64,000 bases of DNA from Neisseria sicca (GTDB taxonomy: Bacteria; Pseudomonadota; Gammaproteobacteria; Burkholderiales; Neisseriaceae): the NCBI RefSeq assembly GCF_003044565.1, contig NZ_POXG01000003.1, positions 248,001 to 312,000 of the forward strand, written 5' to 3'. Shown in pieces: positions 1 to 7,799 of the stretch. Each line of letters starts with the position of its first letter. The first letter of the stretch is position 1. The position numbers and the translations under genes were made by a program. The notes under the pieces were generated by a model. It was not told where the DNA came from. It searched no databases and saw only the letters and a list, made by a program, of their open reading frames with translations.

Positions 1-1
1 A

Positions 2-37
2 AACACAGAATTATTGGAAGTCGTAGAGATGCGTTAA
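2..37 (+). CDS. 3' end of a truncated gene, probably rluD (23S rRNA pseudouridine synthase)
   Basis: Only the last eleven codons and a TAA stop lie in the window, reading NTELLEVVEMR. The frame is open from the window edge and stops 52 bases before pgeF. In Neisseria and many other proteobacteria rluD lies directly upstream of pgeF, so this tail is probably rluD. That identity rests on gene order, because the fragment is too short to show a domain. Confidence 0.45.
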   Translation, partial: NTELLEVVEMR

Positions 38-89
38 TACGAAGCCGATAGACACATTTTTTCAAACCTTTCCTTACTCAGATAAAAAC

Positions 90-860
90 ATGAAAACCAT
101 CACAGAAACCCTAAACCTTGCCCCGCAAGGCAAAAATTTCCTGACTGCCGATTGGCCTGCACCCGCCAACGTGAAAACCCTGATTACCACCCGCAACGGC
201 GGCGTGAGCCAAGGCGTGTATCAAAGTTTGAACCTCGGTTCGCATGTCGGCGATGATCCTGATGCCGTGCGCCGCAACCGTGAAATTGTGCAGGAACAGG
301 TCGGGCTGCCCGTCGCCTACCTCAATCAAATCCACAGCACCATCGTCGTCAACGCTGCCGACGCATTGGGCAACACGCCCGACGCAGACGCTTCGGTGGA
401 CAACACGGGCAAAGCCGCCTGCGCCGCGATGACTGCCGACTGCCTGCCTGTCTTGTTCTGCGATAAAGCCGGTACGGTCGTCGCTGCCGCACACGCCGGC
501 TGGCGCGGTTTGGCGGGCGGCGTATTGCAAAACACCATTGCCGCGATGAATGTTGCGCCCGTCGAAATCATGGCATATCTCGGTCCGGCTATCGGCGCAG
601 ACGCGTTCGAAGTCGGACAAGACGTGTTCGACGCATTTTGTGCGCCCATGCCCGAAGCGGCGGACGCATTCGAAGACATCGGCGGCGGTAAATATCTTGC
701 CGACATCTACGCGCTGGCGCGTTTGGTTCTGCGCTGCGAAGGTGTGGACATGATTTACGGCGGTACACACTGCACCGTCTTGGAACGCGACACTTTCTTC
801 TCTTACCGCCGCGACGGACAAACCGGCCGTATGGTCAGCCTGATTTGGTTGGCGGAATAA
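90..860 (+). CDS. pgeF: PgeF/YfiH purine nucleoside phosphorylase (polyphenol-oxidase-like, laccase fold)
   Basis: A 256-aa cytoplasmic protein of the YfiH/DUF152 family. Family members phosphorolyse adenosine, inosine and related nucleosides, and in E. coli YfiH has been linked to correcting misincorporated residues in peptidoglycan precursors. The zinc ligands are visible with the family spacing: H82 (in NQIHS), C118 (in MTADC) and H135 (in AHAGWRG). Length is normal. It probably follows rluD in one transcription unit; a paired-DUS hairpin about 75 bases downstream should terminate it. Confidence 0.93.
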   Translation: MKTITETLNLAPQGKNFLTADWPAPANVKTLITTRNGGVSQGVYQSLNLGSHVGDDPDAVRRNREIVQEQVGLPVAYLNQIHSTIVVNAADALGNTPDADASVDNTGKAACAAMTADCLPVLFCDKAGTVVAAAHAGWRGLAGGVLQNTIAAMNVAPVEIMAYLGPAIGADAFEVGQDVFDAFCAPMPEAADAFEDIGGGKYLADIYALARLVLRCEGVDMIYGGTHCTVLERDTFFSYRRDGQTGRMVSLIWLAE

Positions 861-1245
861 TGCGCGGTAAGCCGTGTATCCGATATTTGACTGAAAAAAG
901 TCGTTGTTAAGCGTATCGGTTCCAATATCGTTAAGGTCGTCTGAAAATATCGGTTTCCTCAATTTCAGGAACGGTTTTCAGACGACCTTTTCGTATAGAT
1001 GGGTTAAATTCGGTAGGACAGGGCTGCGCTTGCCTGATTCCGTACCCAAGCCGTTTTGTTTTACTATACAATCATATTGCTGCCGACTGCTTGTTTGCTG
1101 CGGTCTGCATCGGCATACGGATAGCGCGGACGCCGTTTGCGTTTTGGAAAATGCGGCAAGATGTTTATTTGCCCGTGTTTTTTAAACCGGCTGAAGCCCG
1201 TATCAGTTTGCCCTAGGTCGTCTGAAATTCCGAAAAAGAAAATTC
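861..1245. other. Intergenic stretch, no supported gene
   Basis: It contains the terminator hairpin near 934-991 and one more DUS just before the next gene (about 1216). A 93-codon open frame at 904-1185 starts inside the hairpin and resembles no protein family, so it is not called. The promoter of the DUF4178 operon should lie here but no convincing -35/-10 pair could be picked. Confidence 0.5.
934..991 (+). terminator. Paired-DUS hairpin terminator after pgeF
   Basis: AGGTCGTCTGAAA is followed about 28 bases later by its reverse complement and a T run. This inverted-DUS arrangement is the usual Neisseria rho-independent terminator. Confidence 0.7.
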
Positions 1246-2772
1246 ATGTCAAACACCCCATTCTTTAAAACCGACTGCCCAAGCTGCGGCGCACCCGTCG
1301 AAGCGCATTCCGCCTCAGCCGTGACGCTGGTGTGCGGCTACTGCAATAGTATGCTGGTGCGGCAGGATGACAGTATCGTCGATTCCGGACGCGATTCCGC
1401 ATTGCTGGAAGATTTCAGCCCGCTTCAAATCGGTACGACGGGTACATTTGTTACCCGCCCCTTTACTTTGGTCGGACGGCTTCAGGTGCAATACGACGAC
1501 GGCGTGTGGAACGAGTGGTACGCGCTGTTTGACGACGGGCAAACCGGTTGGCTGTCTGAATCCGGCGACCTGTATTCCATGACGCGCTTGGTTGAATCGC
1601 CTGAAGTTGTGCCGGAGTTTCACGATGTCGTGCCGGGCGGTTGCAATTTCAATTTCCAAAATAAAAACTTTGTTCCGTCGGATAAACGTGAAATCAGCCT
1701 CAGAAAATCGGCGGCGCAGGGCGAATTGCCGTTTAAGCTGACTGAAGACACGACAAGTAAAGTCATAGACTGGCGACACGCCGGCCTTTTCCTGACGATA
1801 GATTACGGCGATGATCCTCCCGAAATCTATTACGGCAGTATGGTCGGCCTAAATGAACTGAAACTGCAGAATACCCGTACCGACGACCAAATCCGTGAAA
1901 CCGCAGGTCGTCTGAAAGGCAGCCATCATTCGGAAAATTGTCCGAATTGCGGATCATCCGTCCATTGGTTGAGCGGTGTCACCGATTTTCTGATTTGCCC
2001 GAGTTGCGGCAGTGAATTGGAAGTCGGCAAACAAAAAGCGCGGCTGATTACTGCCAACGCCATGCGTGTGTCGCAGAATAAACTGTTTACCCTGCCTATC
2101 GGCAAACAAGGTCGTCTGAATAACAATGATTATTTTGTGATGGGTGCGGTCAGGTATTCCGAGCTGGATCCCGATGCGACTTACGAATATATGTTTGAAG
2201 GCAAACGGCGCATGCTGACGCCGGTCGGTTGGTGGGTCGAATACCTGCTTTACAATCCGCAGAAAGGCTTTGCGTGGTTGGTCGAATCGTCCGACGGTGA
2301 GTGGAGCCAATCCGAAACGCAAAACAACTGGCCGCGTTTAAACAATGCCCGCAAGCCGCAAGGTTGTAATGAACTTTATTCCTACGGCGGCAAAGTCGAA
2401 GTCGCTGCCGGCGCGTTTTACTGGCATATCCGTTCAGGTGATTTGGCGTATTACACCGACTACCAGGTCGGCAGCAACAGCAAACTTTGTGCCGAGCTGA
2501 CCGAACACGAGTTGGCATGGAGTAAAAGCACGCGCACGACCTACGGCAAAGTTGCCAGTGCCTTCAGTTTGCAGGCTGAAGCGCCCAGATACACGGCGAA
2601 AATGAGCGCGGACGGTGTCGACAACCAATTGAGGCTTGTCATGACCGCCATCTTGGTCGTCGTCAACCTTCCCGCGCTGCTGACCAACGGCAACTCTGCC
2701 ACATTTACCGTCATCTTTATAGGAACATGGTTGTTGTGGAACATGGGCAAAGAAGACGAGGATGAGGATTAA
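1246..2772 (+). CDS. DUF4178 domain protein with zinc ribbons and a C-terminal membrane anchor
   Basis: A 508-aa protein. Two zinc ribbons are visible: C11-x2-C14 with C30-x2-C33, and C232-x2-C235 with C251-x2-C254. Each precedes a beta-rich segment of the DUF4178 type, so the protein looks like two ribbon+DUF4178 units in tandem. The last 50 residues hold one or two membrane spans and end in an acidic tail. It is followed after two bases by a 48-aa membrane peptide that overlaps speD, a clear three-gene operon. DUF4178 genes are known to neighbour AdoMet decarboxylase and small membrane proteins in envelope-stress-type loci; its biochemistry is unknown. A DUS inside the gene is read as GRLK. 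Confidence 0.8.
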   Translation: MSNTPFFKTDCPSCGAPVEAHSASAVTLVCGYCNSMLVRQDDSIVDSGRDSALLEDFSPLQIGTTGTFVTRPFTLVGRLQVQYDDGVWNEWYALFDDGQTGWLSESGDLYSMTRLVESPEVVPEFHDVVPGGCNFNFQNKNFVPSDKREISLRKSAAQGELPFKLTEDTTSKVIDWRHAGLFLTIDYGDDPPEIYYGSMVGLNELKLQNTRTDDQIRETAGRLKGSHHSENCPNCGSSVHWLSGVTDFLICPSCGSELEVGKQKARLITANAMRVSQNKLFTLPIGKQGRLNNNDYFVMGAVRYSELDPDATYEYMFEGKRRMLTPVGWWVEYLLYNPQKGFAWLVESSDGEWSQSETQNNWPRLNNARKPQGCNELYSYGGKVEVAAGAFYWHIRSGDLAYYTDYQVGSNSKLCAELTEHELAWSKSTRTTYGKVASAFSLQAEAPRYTAKMSADGVDNQLRLVMTAILVVVNLPALLTNGNSATFTVIFIGTWLLWNMGKEDEDED

Positions 2773-2774
2773 TC

Positions 2775-2921
2775 ATGTCGAGAGCTACTTACATCATTTT
2801 CAGCACCATCATCATCATTATCTCCATGATCATCAGCTACGGTTCTTCCGACTCCGACGGCTCGCGTATGCACTCCGGCGGCTATTACGGCGGCGGAGGT
2901 TTCTCCGGAGGTCATAAATGA
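2775..2921 (+). CDS. 48-aa membrane peptide with Gly/Tyr-rich tail
   Basis: It starts two bases after the DUF4178 stop and its TGA overlaps the ATG of speD (ATGA), so all three are likely translated together. Residues 6-21 are almost pure isoleucine, methionine and serine and should form one membrane span. The remaining half is Ser/Gly/Tyr-rich and ends in a GGGGFSGGHK segment. No named family is recognised. The tight operon position is the main argument that it is a real gene; it may take the place of the DUF350-type membrane subunit found in related loci. Confidence 0.65.
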   Translation: MSRATYIIFSTIIIIISMIISYGSSDSDGSRMHSGGYYGGGGFSGGHK

Positions 2922-3298
2922 CCCATATCCCCGGCAACCATGGTCTTTTAGATTTATATGGCTGTGATGAAGCTGTCTTGAAAGACGAGGGTCGTCTGAA
3001 AACCGCCCTTAAAGCCGCCGCCCAAGCCGCAGAAGCCACCGTCCTTGCCGAGCGTTTCCACACCTTCGGCGGGGCTGGCGGCATTACCGGCATCCTACTC
3101 CTCGCCGAATCCCACATCAGCATCCACACATGGCCGGAACACCACTTCGCCGCCATAGACGCATTTATCTGCGGCGGCATGAAGTTGGAAAAAGTGAAGG
3201 AAGTGTTGTGCAGGGAATTGGCGGCAGAGCGGGTCGTTTGGACAGTTGCGCAACGTGGCGAAGGAATATTGGACGATACGCGACCGCCAATAGAATAA
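2918..3298 (+). CDS. speD: SpeD-like S-adenosylmethionine decarboxylase proenzyme
   Basis: A 126-aa protein of the short prokaryotic (class 1B) AdoMet decarboxylase family. The enzyme self-cleaves to create a pyruvoyl group and makes the aminopropyl donor for spermidine synthesis. The self-cleavage site is E64-S65 in the motif ESHISIHTWPE. S65, H70 and C85 have the same spacing as the catalytic S63, H68 and C83 of Thermotoga SpeD, so it should be active. The start overlaps the upstream peptide stop. The stop is immediately followed by a Correia element. No spermidine synthase is adjacent; a SpeE-like gene lies about 49 kb away at 52039-52830. Confidence 0.85.
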   Translation: MTHIPGNHGLLDLYGCDEAVLKDEGRLKTALKAAAQAAEATVLAERFHTFGGAGGITGILLLAESHISIHTWPEHHFAAIDAFICGGMKLEKVKEVLCRELAAERVVWTVAQRGEGILDDTRPPIE

Positions 3299-3455
3299 TA
3301 TAGTGGATTAAATTTAAATCAGGACAAGGCGACGAAGCCGCAGACAGTACAAATAGTACGGAACCGATTCACTTGGTGCTTCAGCACCTTAGAGAATCGT
3401 TCTCTTTGAGCTAAGGCGAGGCAACGCCGTACTGGTTTAAAGTTAATCCACTATA
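3299..3455 (+). repeat. Correia element (full length, 157 bp)
   Basis: Bounded by inverted repeats TATAGTGGATTAA and TTAATCCACTATA, with the characteristic interior (GGACAAGGCGACGAAGCC at left, AAGGCGAGGCAACGCCGTAC at right). It carries the roughly 50-base central segment that in pathogenic neisseriae holds an IHF site. It begins at the base after the speD stop codon. Confidence 0.95.
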
Positions 3456-3465
3456 AAACCTGTAA

Positions 3466-3505
3466 AGGTCGTCTGAAAGAGGCTCAGTCTGTTTTCAGAC
3501 GACCT
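3466..3505. terminator. Paired-DUS hairpin
   Basis: AGGTCGTCTGAAA and its reverse complement, 14 bases apart, followed by a T-rich stretch. It lies between the speD operon and the lipoprotein gene. Confidence 0.65.
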
Positions 3506-3555
3506 CATTTTAAAACCCCAAAAAATATTCTCACTAAAAACATCAAGGAACCAAA

Positions 3556-5406
3556 ATGCACTTACGTACTTCCATCATCCTCTCTTTATCCGCGCTCTCT
3601 TTAGGCGCGTGTATCAGCAACCCAAGTTCGGCATCCACCAGTTCTTCATCATCAACACCCATCAACCCGTTCGCCAAAGACTACATCTATTATTTCGAGC
3701 ATCTCGACGAAGCCAAAGCTAAAAACGAACAATGTTTGAAAGACGGCGTGTTTAAAAAAGTGGGCGTTGATATGGAAAACGCCGATGAACGACAAATGAT
3801 TGCGGAGTATCCCGACGATATTTTGATGCTCAATCCCGGCAACACCGAATTATCCCCCTGTTTCGCCGCATGGACGGCAAACAATGCTGCAAAACCGCTG
3901 CGCAAATGGCAGGAGGAAAATAAGAAAAAAGAAGAGCTGAATCAAAAATTTGAAAAGCAGCTCATCCGGCTCAAAACCGAATGGGAAAAGAAATACGCCA
4001 ATGAAGATTGGAACACATTCTACCCCGAGGCTTTGCGTAAAGAATCCGTTCAAGCACGCAATAGAAAAAACCGATTGGAAGATCGGGTCAAAAGAGAAGC
4101 CATCGACCGCATTTTTATTGATAAGGCAGAGCCGTTCTTGAATGAATTGAAAACAAAAAACATTGAAACATTGGTCCAAGAAATTCCACAAAGCTGTCAT
4201 AAGGGAGCTTGGGACCTTATTCCTTCGTGTAAAGCCTATTATCATGTTTTAAAGGACAAATTCTCAGAAAAAACATTATCCGAATTGGCGGGTATGGAAA
4301 AACAATATAACGACGCCAAGCATCTGCCTGCTACTGTTCAGTCAGCTGCCTACCGTTCTGCGGTGGAGGAGAGTTTAGAAAAAATGGATAAAGCATTAAT
4401 GCTGGACTATCGCAAACTCAATACCGAATATATGCAATGTACTAAAAAAATCGGCGATAAAATAGCAGCAACAGAGTCCCAGATAAATAACACGGAACAT
4501 TTCACACCTTCCTTTTATTTAGAACTTTATCCAGAATGCGTCATTACGAATCAAGTCATGGAAAGGTTGGAGCTGCCTACTGATTTAAATAAGGTTATTG
4601 ACAGCGCGGTTTGGATAAATTTCGGCAAACAAACCCGGGAAACGGAAGCAAACAGCGAAAAAGAATGGAAGCAGTTGGAAAAAACGCCTGAGGTCGCACA
4701 AGCCAAAACAATCTTGGCTCAGAAATACGCCCAAACACCTTGGCAAAATTTCATAAGCACCGTAGAAAAAGACTATCCGGTGAATATGGCAGACATTTTC
4801 TCGGGTACGAAAGAGGAACAGAAGCAGAAACAAAAGCAGCATCAGATAATGGTCATAGCATTGAACCAGGTGTTTACTGACAAAATCCAGCCTCTCGTGG
4901 ATGAATTGGCGAAAAACAGCATTGATAAACTGATTGCCGAAATTCCTGCCAGCTGTCGCGATGAAGGAAAAATAGATTGGTTAGCAGATAGTCAATGTAA
5001 AGTATATTCCCGCGCTCTCTCAAAAAAATTTCAGAATCAGACGTTAGAAGAGCTTTCCGCTTCAAAAGATAAATATGAAAATAAAGATGAAGATGGGTTT
5101 TTATTAGTTTACGTAGCCTACTCTTCGGTATTGCATGAAAAAGAGAGAAAACAATACCTTGAACTGAGTAATGATAATACCAAGCGAGAAGCGGCATATA
5201 GGCAATGTCTCAAAAATATCAGTGGAATCATCGAAAAATCATATGTTTCAGAAGAGGATAATGGTTCTTCGTATGCTAGGCGGGCGCCGGGATGTCTAGC
5301 GTTTAGCTCTGGTCTTCCAGTTGAAGAGTCACGTTTCGACTACTTTACTGAAACGCTGCTTAATAAAAAACGTTTCCAACAAGCATCCGCAGTCAAACAA
5401 AATTGA
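3556..5406 (+). CDS. Large lipoprotein with internal duplication, function unknown
   Basis: A 616-aa protein with a lipoprotein signal peptide; the lipobox is L16-G-A-C19, followed by a Ser/Thr-rich linker to about residue 34. The rest is Lys/Glu-rich and helical. Two halves are clearly related: about 130-345 and about 365-600. In both, a stretch with 'ELKTKNIETLVQEIP' or 'ELAKNSIDKLIAEIP' leads into S-C-(H/R), a second Cys, then Lys-rich helices and a Y-x-Q-C motif. The paired cysteines could form disulfides in the periplasm. It starts after an AAGGAA ribosome site and ends at a DUS terminator, so it is probably a single-gene unit. No known family is recognised. The base composition is more AT-rich than its neighbours. 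Confidence 0.75.
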   Translation: MHLRTSIILSLSALSLGACISNPSSASTSSSSSTPINPFAKDYIYYFEHLDEAKAKNEQCLKDGVFKKVGVDMENADERQMIAEYPDDILMLNPGNTELSPCFAAWTANNAAKPLRKWQEENKKKEELNQKFEKQLIRLKTEWEKKYANEDWNTFYPEALRKESVQARNRKNRLEDRVKREAIDRIFIDKAEPFLNELKTKNIETLVQEIPQSCHKGAWDLIPSCKAYYHVLKDKFSEKTLSELAGMEKQYNDAKHLPATVQSAAYRSAVEESLEKMDKALMLDYRKLNTEYMQCTKKIGDKIAATESQINNTEHFTPSFYLELYPECVITNQVMERLELPTDLNKVIDSAVWINFGKQTRETEANSEKEWKQLEKTPEVAQAKTILAQKYAQTPWQNFISTVEKDYPVNMADIFSGTKEEQKQKQKQHQIMVIALNQVFTDKIQPLVDELAKNSIDKLIAEIPASCRDEGKIDWLADSQCKVYSRALSKKFQNQTLEELSASKDKYENKDEDGFLLVYVAYSSVLHEKERKQYLELSNDNTKREAAYRQCLKNISGIIEKSYVSEEDNGSSYARRAPGCLAFSSGLPVEESRFDYFTETLLNKKRFQQASAVKQN

Positions 5407-5424
5407 TGGAAACATTTCATCAAA

Positions 5425-5461
5425 AGGTCGTCTGAAACCGTCTTTACGTTTTCAGACGACC
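5425..5461 (+). terminator. Paired-DUS hairpin terminator
   Basis: Inverted AGGTCGTCTGAAA copies 12 bases apart, 18 bases after the lipoprotein stop. Confidence 0.7.
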
Positions 5462-5491
5462 AGTCAGAACCCTAAACCAACATTCAACCCC

Positions 5492-7108
5492 ATGCCGACA
5501 CGCCGTCAATTCTTCAGTTACACCGCCGCGCTTGCCGCTGCGTCCTCTTTCTCTTGGCTGACTTACCAACGCCTCAACCGCAAACCGCCGGTTTCCGTCA
5601 ACCGTGTCGGGCTGCCGTTGGGGCATTTGTTGCGCGATGGGAAATTGCTCAGTACGCCGAGCCGCCGTTATGAATGCAATACGTTGATACTCGGAGGCGG
5701 CGCGGCGGGTTTGGGGGCGTTGTGGTATTTGGCGAAACACGGTCATCGTGATGTATTGCTGGCGGAAGGGTTCGAGCGCAACGGCAACAATGCCGCCTAC
5801 GCTGCTTCAGGCGGCCTGCAAGCGCCGAGCGGCGCGCATTATCTTGCCCTACCGTCGAAAGAGAGCGCGTATGTGCGCGAGATGCTGGCGGATTTTGGTA
5901 TCTTGCAATCGGACGGCAGCTTCAGGGAAACCGATTTGGTTTACGCGCCCGAGTCGCGCCTTTTGTATCAGGATAAATGGCAGGAACACCTGTTGCCGAA
6001 AGAAGATGCGGATTCCAAACGCTTTTTTGATTTAATCGGTCGTCTGAAACAGGCTTACGGCAGCGACGGCAAAAAGATTTTCGCTATTCCGATAGCACTG
6101 TCATCGGCAGACGAAATGTGGCGCAAACTTGATAAATTGACGTTCAAACAATGGCTTGCGCAAGAGGGCTACACCTCGCCCGAACTCTTGTGGTATCTCG
6201 ATTACTGCTGCCGCGACGATTACGGGCAGGGCATAGTGCAAGTATCCGCCTTTGCCGGACTGCATTACTTTGCCGCCCGCAACAGCGCGGAAACCGTCCT
6301 GACCTGGCCCGAAGGTTTGGCGCACCTTTCCGAAAACCTGCGCCGCCATGCCGGTTTGCAGGAAGGTTGGCAATGGTCGTCTGAAAACCCCATCCGCCTA
6401 GACAAACCCGCTTCCGTCAACGCATCCGCCGTCAAAATCAAGCCGCTTTCAGACGACCGTATCGAAGTTTGGCTGCGCGACAATTCAAGCGGCGAAACCG
6501 TCGCCCTGACCGCGCAACACGTTATTTCCGCCATGCCGCTGATGGTCGCCGCCCGCATCATCGAAAATCCCGCGCAATACGGTTTGGACATTCCCGAATA
6601 CGCCCCGTGGTTGGTCGCCAATTTCGAATTGCACAGCTTCCCGAAAGAAAAAAATAACAGCGAAACCGCGTGGGATAACGTCATTTACGGCAGCCAAGGA
6701 CTCGGCTACGTTATCGCTACCAACCAGCTCATCCGTGTCGCCCGCCCCGAACGCACCATCTTCACCGCCTATGCCGCGCTCAACCACGACACCCCGCAAA
6801 CCGTCCGCCGCCAACTGCTCGAAGCCACCGACGAAGAACTGCGCGACTTGGCAGCCAAAGACTTGATTGCCGCCTACGGAGAGAGCTTCTGGCAACACGT
6901 TTCCCACGTTGATGTTACGGTGCGCGGACACGGTATGAGTGTACCGAAAGCCGGTTATCTGAACGATGCATCTTTGTTAAAAATCAGAAACCGCGCGTCA
7001 GGCTTGCTGTTTGCCCACAGCGATTTGAGCGGCTATTCGGTATTCGAGGAGGCTTTGTATTGGGGCGTGGAAGCGGCTAGGAAGGTGTTGGAACGGAGGG
7101 ATGGTTGA
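5492..7108 (+). CDS. Tat-exported FAD-dependent amine-oxidase-like oxidoreductase
   Basis: A 538-aa protein when started at 5492. The open frame runs back to 5321, but that would overlap the lipoprotein and pass through the terminator hairpin. The chosen start gives a twin-arginine signal (TRRQFF, RR at 4-5) followed by a hydrophobic alanine-rich segment, so export as a folded flavoprotein is likely. A Rossmann FAD motif GGGAAGLG sits at 68-75. The C-terminal part, with GYSVFEEALYWGVEAARKV, resembles the FAD-closing segment of flavin amine oxidases and phytoene-desaturase-like enzymes. Substrate unknown. Two DUS occur within the gene. Confidence 0.8.
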   Translation: MPTRRQFFSYTAALAAASSFSWLTYQRLNRKPPVSVNRVGLPLGHLLRDGKLLSTPSRRYECNTLILGGGAAGLGALWYLAKHGHRDVLLAEGFERNGNNAAYAASGGLQAPSGAHYLALPSKESAYVREMLADFGILQSDGSFRETDLVYAPESRLLYQDKWQEHLLPKEDADSKRFFDLIGRLKQAYGSDGKKIFAIPIALSSADEMWRKLDKLTFKQWLAQEGYTSPELLWYLDYCCRDDYGQGIVQVSAFAGLHYFAARNSAETVLTWPEGLAHLSENLRRHAGLQEGWQWSSENPIRLDKPASVNASAVKIKPLSDDRIEVWLRDNSSGETVALTAQHVISAMPLMVAARIIENPAQYGLDIPEYAPWLVANFELHSFPKEKNNSETAWDNVIYGSQGLGYVIATNQLIRVARPERTIFTAYAALNHDTPQTVRRQLLEATDEELRDLAAKDLIAAYGESFWQHVSHVDVTVRGHGMSVPKAGYLNDASLLKIRNRASGLLFAHSDLSGYSVFEEALYWGVEAARKVLERRDG

Positions 7109-7213
7109 TTTTTATGTTGATTGGATTATTTTTCGTCTCGCCTAGCGCGGATGCCAAATAATCGGTGCTATAATCCCGCTTCGTTTGAATATTTAAATCT
7201 CAAAGGAAACCGT

Positions 7214-7582
7214 ATGAAATCTCTGAGTTTTTCCCTGATGCTTGCTTTGGGCTTGGGCAGCACCGCCTTTGCTTATGCGGAAAAAAGTTTGCCGCTGAAT
7301 GAAACCGGCTGTATCGACCAACCGCTGAAGGTCAAACGCGGCGAGGTGTACAGCTTTAAAGCCACAGAAGACAATGGTTTGATCCTTTCATTCGCGCCCG
7401 TCAGCCCTAATGTGGTCGTGAAAGACCCGAAAGGCAAACGGGTTGCTTTGGAAGTGGGCGTGGACGGCGATACGCCTGAAGACCGCTTCAGCTTTGCCGA
7501 AATCGACCAAAAAGGACGCTACACCATCCGCTTCCCGCGCGCGGGCAAGATTGATTCTTTGTGCGTCAACGCAGCCAATTAG
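7214..7582 (+). CDS. Small secreted (periplasmic) protein, function unknown
   Basis: A 122-aa protein started at the ATG preceded by AAAGGAAACC; an upstream in-frame start lacks a ribosome site. Residues 1-20 form a signal peptide with a likely cleavage after AFAYA. The mature part has two cysteines (in ETGCIDQ and near the C-terminus) that could pair, and a beta-rich pattern ending GRYTIRFPRAGKIDSLCV, reminiscent of a small beta-sandwich. No named family is recognised. It ends before a strong DUS terminator. Confidence 0.7.
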   Translation: MKSLSFSLMLALGLGSTAFAYAEKSLPLNETGCIDQPLKVKRGEVYSFKATEDNGLILSFAPVSPNVVVKDPKGKRVALEVGVDGDTPEDRFSFAEIDQKGRYTIRFPRAGKIDSLCVNAAN

Positions 7583-7635
7583 GATAAACATCAAGCCGCA
7601 CCATATTTGAGCGGGTTTGTTTGCGGTAATGAAAA

Positions 7636-7669
7636 AGGTCGTCTGAAACTGTTTTCAGACGACCTTTTT
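7636..7669 (+). terminator. Paired-DUS hairpin terminator
   Basis: 13-bp inverted DUS arms with a four-base loop and a T run, 53 bases after the small secreted protein. Confidence 0.75.
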
Positions 7670-7774
7670 ATAGTGGATTAACAAAAATCAGGACAAGGCG
7701 ACGAAGCCGCAGACAGTACAGATAGTACGGCAAGGCGAGGCAACGCCGTACTGGTTTATAGTTAATCCACTATA
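7669..7774 (+). repeat. Correia element (short form, 106 bp)
   Basis: Both terminal repeats are present but the roughly 50-base central segment is absent (TAGTACGG runs directly into CAAGGCGAGG). It lies between convergent genes, immediately after the DUS terminator. Confidence 0.93.
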
Positions 7775-7799
7775 TCGTTGAGGCAGAGCCGGAAGCGGT

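Noticed and set aside
111..962. Long minus-strand open frame opposite pgeF
   Set aside because: Antisense shadow; the plus-strand protein has conserved zinc ligands while the minus product resembles nothing.
904..1185. 93-codon plus-strand frame between pgeF and the DUF4178 gene
   Set aside because: It begins within the DUS terminator, has no ribosome site, and its product has no recognisable pattern.
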